64,000 bases of DNA, taken from Epiperipatus broadwayi. Its lineage: Eukaryota; Onychophora; Udeonychophora; Euonychophora; Peripatidae. The position numbers and the translations under genes are program-made. The DNA is taken from positions 8,134,972-8,198,971 of the forward strand of contig JAQFVV010006199.1 in NCBI GenBank assembly GCA_028023455.1, written 5' to 3'. A model generated the notes under the pieces. It saw only the letters and a program-made list of their open reading frames with translations. It did no database searches and was not told where the DNA came from. Positions 62,505 through 64,000 of this stretch are shown one piece after another; position 1 is the stretch's first letter; every line of letters starts with the position of its first letter.

Positions 62505-62605
62505 CCAGCGACACTACTAGCACGGGATTCAAACCTGGACCCTTATATTCTTGAGTATTGAATTTTTAAGGTAACAATCTAACCAACTGAGCCATCCTGC
62601 CAAAT
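62505..62605 (-). repeat. tRNA-derived SINE, minus strand, best pol III boxes in the window
   Basis: On the minus strand TGGCTCAGTTGGTTA (62594-62580) is a near-consensus box A and GGTTTGAATCC (62535-62525) a near-consensus box B. The start GGCAGGA looks like an acceptor stem, but the distance between boxes and the unmatched T-stem exclude a working tRNA. It abuts the downstream end of the Penelope element that follows. Confidence 0.7.
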
Positions 62606-62639
62606 GCAACAATCAGTAGAAATTTCATATATTTATCTA

Positions 62640-64000
62640 TGAGGTTCCTCCTGATTTCTCCACTTTTCCTAAGAGCAAAGTTGATTAATGGTTTCCATAC
62701 ATTATGAACAGTCACACTAATTTGGATTATGGGATTGTTTGCCATTGTCATGTGAGTAGTTTCTTTAAATTTTCTTCTTTGAACCTTCTCTTCTTTATCC
62801 AATATTTTTATATTTTCCCACTTGAACATATGTTCATTGGCACATGCATGGTCTGCTACTTTAGACACATCTGTTTTCTTTCTTTTAATCATCAGTTTGT
62901 GTTCTTGCAAGTGGTTTTCAATGGGATGACTGGTCTCACCAATATATTTTCTTCCACATTCACATGATATTTCATAGATACAGTTGTTTTTTTAAAATTT
63001 CAAGCTTAGGCTTTGTAGATGTTAGAATTCTCATTGTGTGGTAGGGCTCTGGAAAGCTGTTCTGATGTTATACTGATTGCAGATTTTCTTTAATTTATCT
63101 GCTTTTTTGGAACATATGAGTACACTTCAGTCTTCATGGTTCTTTTTGTTGCCAGTTTAATGTTTTCTTAATAACAGCTGATGGATAACCATTTTTCATA
63201 AGAGTTTGTTCTATATAGATTTTTTCTTTTTGCAAGCTGCTGGTTTTTGAACAAACTTCTTTTGCTCTGTTACATAGTAATAGTATAACTCCATATTTTG
63301 TGTTTCTTGTATGATTGTTTGTATAGGCTATGTATTTTCTTGTATGTGTAGGTTTCCAATAAACTGTAGTTTTGATTTTGCCATGAGGGATTCTTGTCAC
63401 AAGAACATCTAAGAATGCTAAATTTTTGTTCTTCTTCTGATTCTATTGTGAATTTAATTAAAAGGGATATGTTATTGATATGTTTCCAGAAAGTTTATAG
63501 CAATGCTTCACCATGTGACCACACAACAAATATATCATACACATAGTGAAGCCAAACTTTATGTGGATATGGAGTAGTTTTTATGACTAAGATTTCAAGT
63601 TCTTCCATGTAAATATTGCTAATCAGGGGAGACATTGCTGAGCCCATAGCCAGTCCTTGATTTTGTTGCAAGAATTCTGTTATATTGAAAATAGATTGCT
63701 TTTATGCAGAATATTAGTAGTTCTGTTGTACTATCAATAGAAAGAGCTGTTCTGGTTTATAAACTATTATCACCATTTAATCTTTTTCTTACAATAGACA
63801 GTGCTTCTTCACATAGTACATTTGTGAACAAACCATTCATGAACAAACTTTCCCCATAAAAGCTTACAGTAGTCAGTTCTTTCAATTTTCATGTTCTTGA
63901 TTAATTCTACAAAATCTCCATAATCCCCAACAAAGGACTGAATCTTGTATGCCAAAGGGCTTAGAGCTTCGAGAAGAAATCTTGCCAAATTTTGGTAAAG
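62640..64000 (-). pseudogene. Penelope-like element: RT and GIY-YIG endonuclease, cut by window end
   Basis: Minus-strand Penelope-like retroelement. From the window end inward: an N-terminal RT part with FTNVLCEEALSIVRKRL, an LSID segment and a YFQYN segment (about 63820-63690), then GLAMGSAMSPLISNIYMEELE (about 63662-63600), the RT motif that marks this family. The catalytic box reads YVYD (63545-63534) instead of YVDD, losing the first Asp. Then follow FLDVLVTRIPHGKIKTTVYWKPTHT (from about 63410) and the RT thumb to 63134. Next come a linker and the endonuclease: YEISCECGRKYIGET (about 62980-62935) contains the YIG half and the CxC of the GIY-YIG domain, followed by LQEHK (about 62912) and DHACANEH and KRKFKE-type C-terminal segments. 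Frameshifts and a few stops make it inactive, but it is much better preserved than the copy at 4.9-5.85 kb and belongs to a clearly different lineage. Confidence 0.85.

Noticed and set aside
62505-62605. Functional tRNA gene on the minus strand
   Set aside because: The boxes are near consensus, but the T-stem does not pair, spacing is too long and no acceptor partner is present. A SINE fits better.

Overview
The window is eukaryotic, most probably from an invertebrate animal. It is very A+T-rich (about three quarters by eye), has no operon structure, and holds almost no long open reading frames. Nearly every recognisable coding trace belongs to a transposable element. The mix is typically metazoan: Penelope-like elements with GIY-YIG endonuclease, RTE-type and APE-type LINE relics, tRNA-derived SINEs, pogo/Tigger-like and hAT-like DNA elements, and LTR elements. 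I cannot name the species, and I found no host protein-coding gene I can defend. Most single-base differences between young repeat copies are CpG to TpG/CpA changes, which points to germline CpG methylation.

Layout. 1-14.7 kb: old AT-rich DNA with an 86-bp tandem duplication, an RTE-like relic (about 2.94-4.09 kb), a SINE, a Penelope relic on the minus strand (about 4.9-5.85 kb), a short hairpin repeat and further SINE traces. 14.76-22.75 kb: a tandem LTR array (family A) made of three copies of a 2.2-kb LTR separated by two 0.73-kb non-coding internal segments. 23.49-24.71 kb: a pogo/Tigger-like element with TA target duplication, carrying nested insertions. 29.76-36.02 kb: a well-preserved LTR element (family B) with 1.66-kb LTRs, a tRNA-Pro-type primer site, a polypurine tract and a gag-like frame but no pol. 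37.70-39.73 kb: a diverged solo LTR of family A whose internal blocks lie in a different order. 39.74-40.05 kb: a 316-bp near-perfect foldback. 47.02-51.43 kb: an APE-type LINE tail followed head-to-tail by a degraded full-length copy, which is interrupted by a hAT-like element. 57.4-57.6 and 61.05-61.43 kb: RTE-like fragments. 62.5-64.0 kb: a SINE abutting a second Penelope element that runs off the window end.

How the parts relate: autonomous enzymes survive only as broken copies (LINE RT/APE, RTE RT, Penelope RT/GIY-YIG). The best-preserved elements (families A and B) lack a polymerase, so they must have been mobilised in trans. The points most worth a second look are the gag-only element B with a conserved short reading frame inside its LTR, the tandem and block-permuted LTRs of family A with a conserved terminal hairpin, and the foldback family.
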